IMG/VR virus record: IMGVR_UViG_3300042884_000633
Span: 1-28,976 of that record
Strand: one strand, 5' to 3'
DNA length: 28,976 bases
Source: a virus
Below, piece after piece: positions 28,423 through 28,976 of the stretch. The notes beneath the pieces are model-generated. The model was not told where the DNA came from. It ran no database searches and was given only the letters and a program-made list of their open reading frames with translations. Numbering within the stretch: the first letter of the stretch is position 1; every line of letters starts with the position of its first letter. The translations under genes and the position numbers were made by a program.

Positions 28423-28976
28423 ATGCAAAGAATCCCAACCGAGAAAAGGTCCAAAGGTCTGCAGTATTACTACGATAACATCGATCGTTTGCGTGAAGTT
28501 AACCGACTAAGGGCAAAGGCATACTATGATAAGAATCGTGGCAAGAAGTTGGCTGATAACTCCAAGTGGAGGAAGAAGAATAAAGTTAAGAATCAAGCAA
28601 TGAAGAAGTCCTGGAACAAGCGCCGCTTCTTTTACTGCAAGGCCATGATGCTCAAGGCCAACAACCGAGGAGGTGTTAGCTTCGAGACGACACAGCAACT
28701 TGCCCGAGGCTTGATGTTCCAATGGGTAAGGCAACGCGGCAGGTGCGCCCTGACCGGGCTCAAGCTAGACCGAACGGCTAACGCCGACCATATCCTGCCA
28801 GTGTGCAAGGGGGGAACCGACAACAGTAACAACTTCCAATGGCTGACGCCGGAGGCCAATCACTTCAAAGGATCGCTTACCCTGCAGGAATTGGCCCATA
28901 TGTGCCGTCTGGTGCTGGAAAACGTTGAAAAAAGGAATCTTTTACACCCCCCCCTACGTCACGCGTGGCCCGACAC
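28423..28976 (+). CDS. HNH endonuclease, running off the right end
   Basis: Begins MQRIPTEKRSKGLQYYYDNI and is open to the end of the window. The N-terminal 75 residues are very basic and helical, and the HNH core has CALTG (109-113), ADHILPV with His123, GGTDNSNNFQWL with Asn137, and a final NHFKG with His147. Joined to base 1 across the terminal repeat it gives 199 aa and stops at 55-57. HNH proteins beside terminase, as in HK97, help cut at cos during packaging, which fits here. Codons are AT-richer than the average, so it may be a recent arrival. Leader TAACC. Confidence 0.85.
   Translation, partial: MQRIPTEKRSKGLQYYYDNIDRLREVNRLRAKAYYDKNRGKKLADNSKWRKKNKVKNQAMKKSWNKRRFFYCKAMMLKANNRGGVSFETTQQLARGLMFQWVRQRGRCALTGLKLDRTANADHILPVCKGGTDNSNNFQWLTPEANHFKGSLTLQELAHMCRLVLENVEKRNLLHPPLRHAWPD
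28966..28976. repeat. Right copy of 11-bp terminal direct repeat
   Basis: Exact copy of bases 1-11. The base before it (G28965) and the preceding CG complete the left arm CGTGG of the dyad that continues on the other end. Eight Cs (28947-28954) lie shortly before it. Confidence 0.6.

Noticed and set aside
1-28976. Anti-defence, toxin-antitoxin, retron or CRISPR components
   Set aside because: No reverse transcriptase, toxin fold, Cas motif or repeat array was seen; only general candidates (phosphoesterase, small early proteins) remain.

Overview
The window looks like one complete, compact tailed-phage genome rather than a chromosomal fragment. Every gene I can support lies on the + strand, the gene order in the first 10 kb follows phage lambda (small terminase, large terminase GpA, gpW, portal, S49 protease, scaffold, major capsid, connector, tail completion, tail terminator, tail tube, tail chaperone, tape measure), and the two window ends share an 11-bp direct repeat. 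Joining the ends through that repeat keeps an HNH endonuclease gene open across the junction (28423 to the end, then 1..57), which argues for a circular or cohesive-ended molecule of about 28,965 unique bp. The host is not identifiable from the sequence. The DNA is GC-rich. A lipoprotein with Lys at +2 and a Sec-exported endolysin point to a Gram-negative-type envelope. Almost no start codon has a Shine-Dalgarno sequence, which suits a host lineage that relies little on it; Verrucomicrobiota would be one such guess, not a conclusion.

Layout. 1-6.5 kb: packaging and head genes, ending in a strong intrinsic terminator just after the major capsid gene. 6.5-12.1 kb: head-tail connector, tail terminator, tail tube, chaperone, a very short tape measure (284 aa) and three unrecognised tail-tip proteins. 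12.2-15.8 kb: an Ig-like/BppU-like protein and a 1105-aa tail fibre. 15.8-17.8 kb: a lysis-type cassette of small membrane proteins, an unusual lipoprotein with three C-terminal membrane segments, a mini-zincin and a holin. 17.8-18.06 kb: the largest gap, rich in hairpins. 18.06-27.4 kb: early and middle genes: many small unknowns, a Sec-exported transglycosylase, a RuvC-like resolvase bounded by 16-bp inverted repeats, ERF annealing protein, RecE-like nuclease, SSB-like protein, dNMP kinase, metallophosphoesterase, a two-part DNA-binding protein and a helicase joining a DnaB N-terminal domain to a RepA-like ATPase. 27.36-27.54 kb: a repeat- and hairpin-rich gap, a candidate origin. 27.5 kb to the end: two unknown proteins and the HNH endonuclease, which leads back to terminase.

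How it fits together. The helicase, SSB-like protein, annealing protein, nuclease and resolvase could support recombination-linked replication that makes concatemers. The HNH protein and terminase would then cut and package them at a candidate cos site at the window ends. No integrase, repressor or partition gene was recognised, so a strictly lytic lifestyle is the simplest reading. Points deserving most attention are a 21-bp motif directly in front of five virion-gene start codons, the candidate 11-nt cos, the spanin/holin-like fusion, the inverted repeats round the resolvase, and the missing recognisable tail hub.
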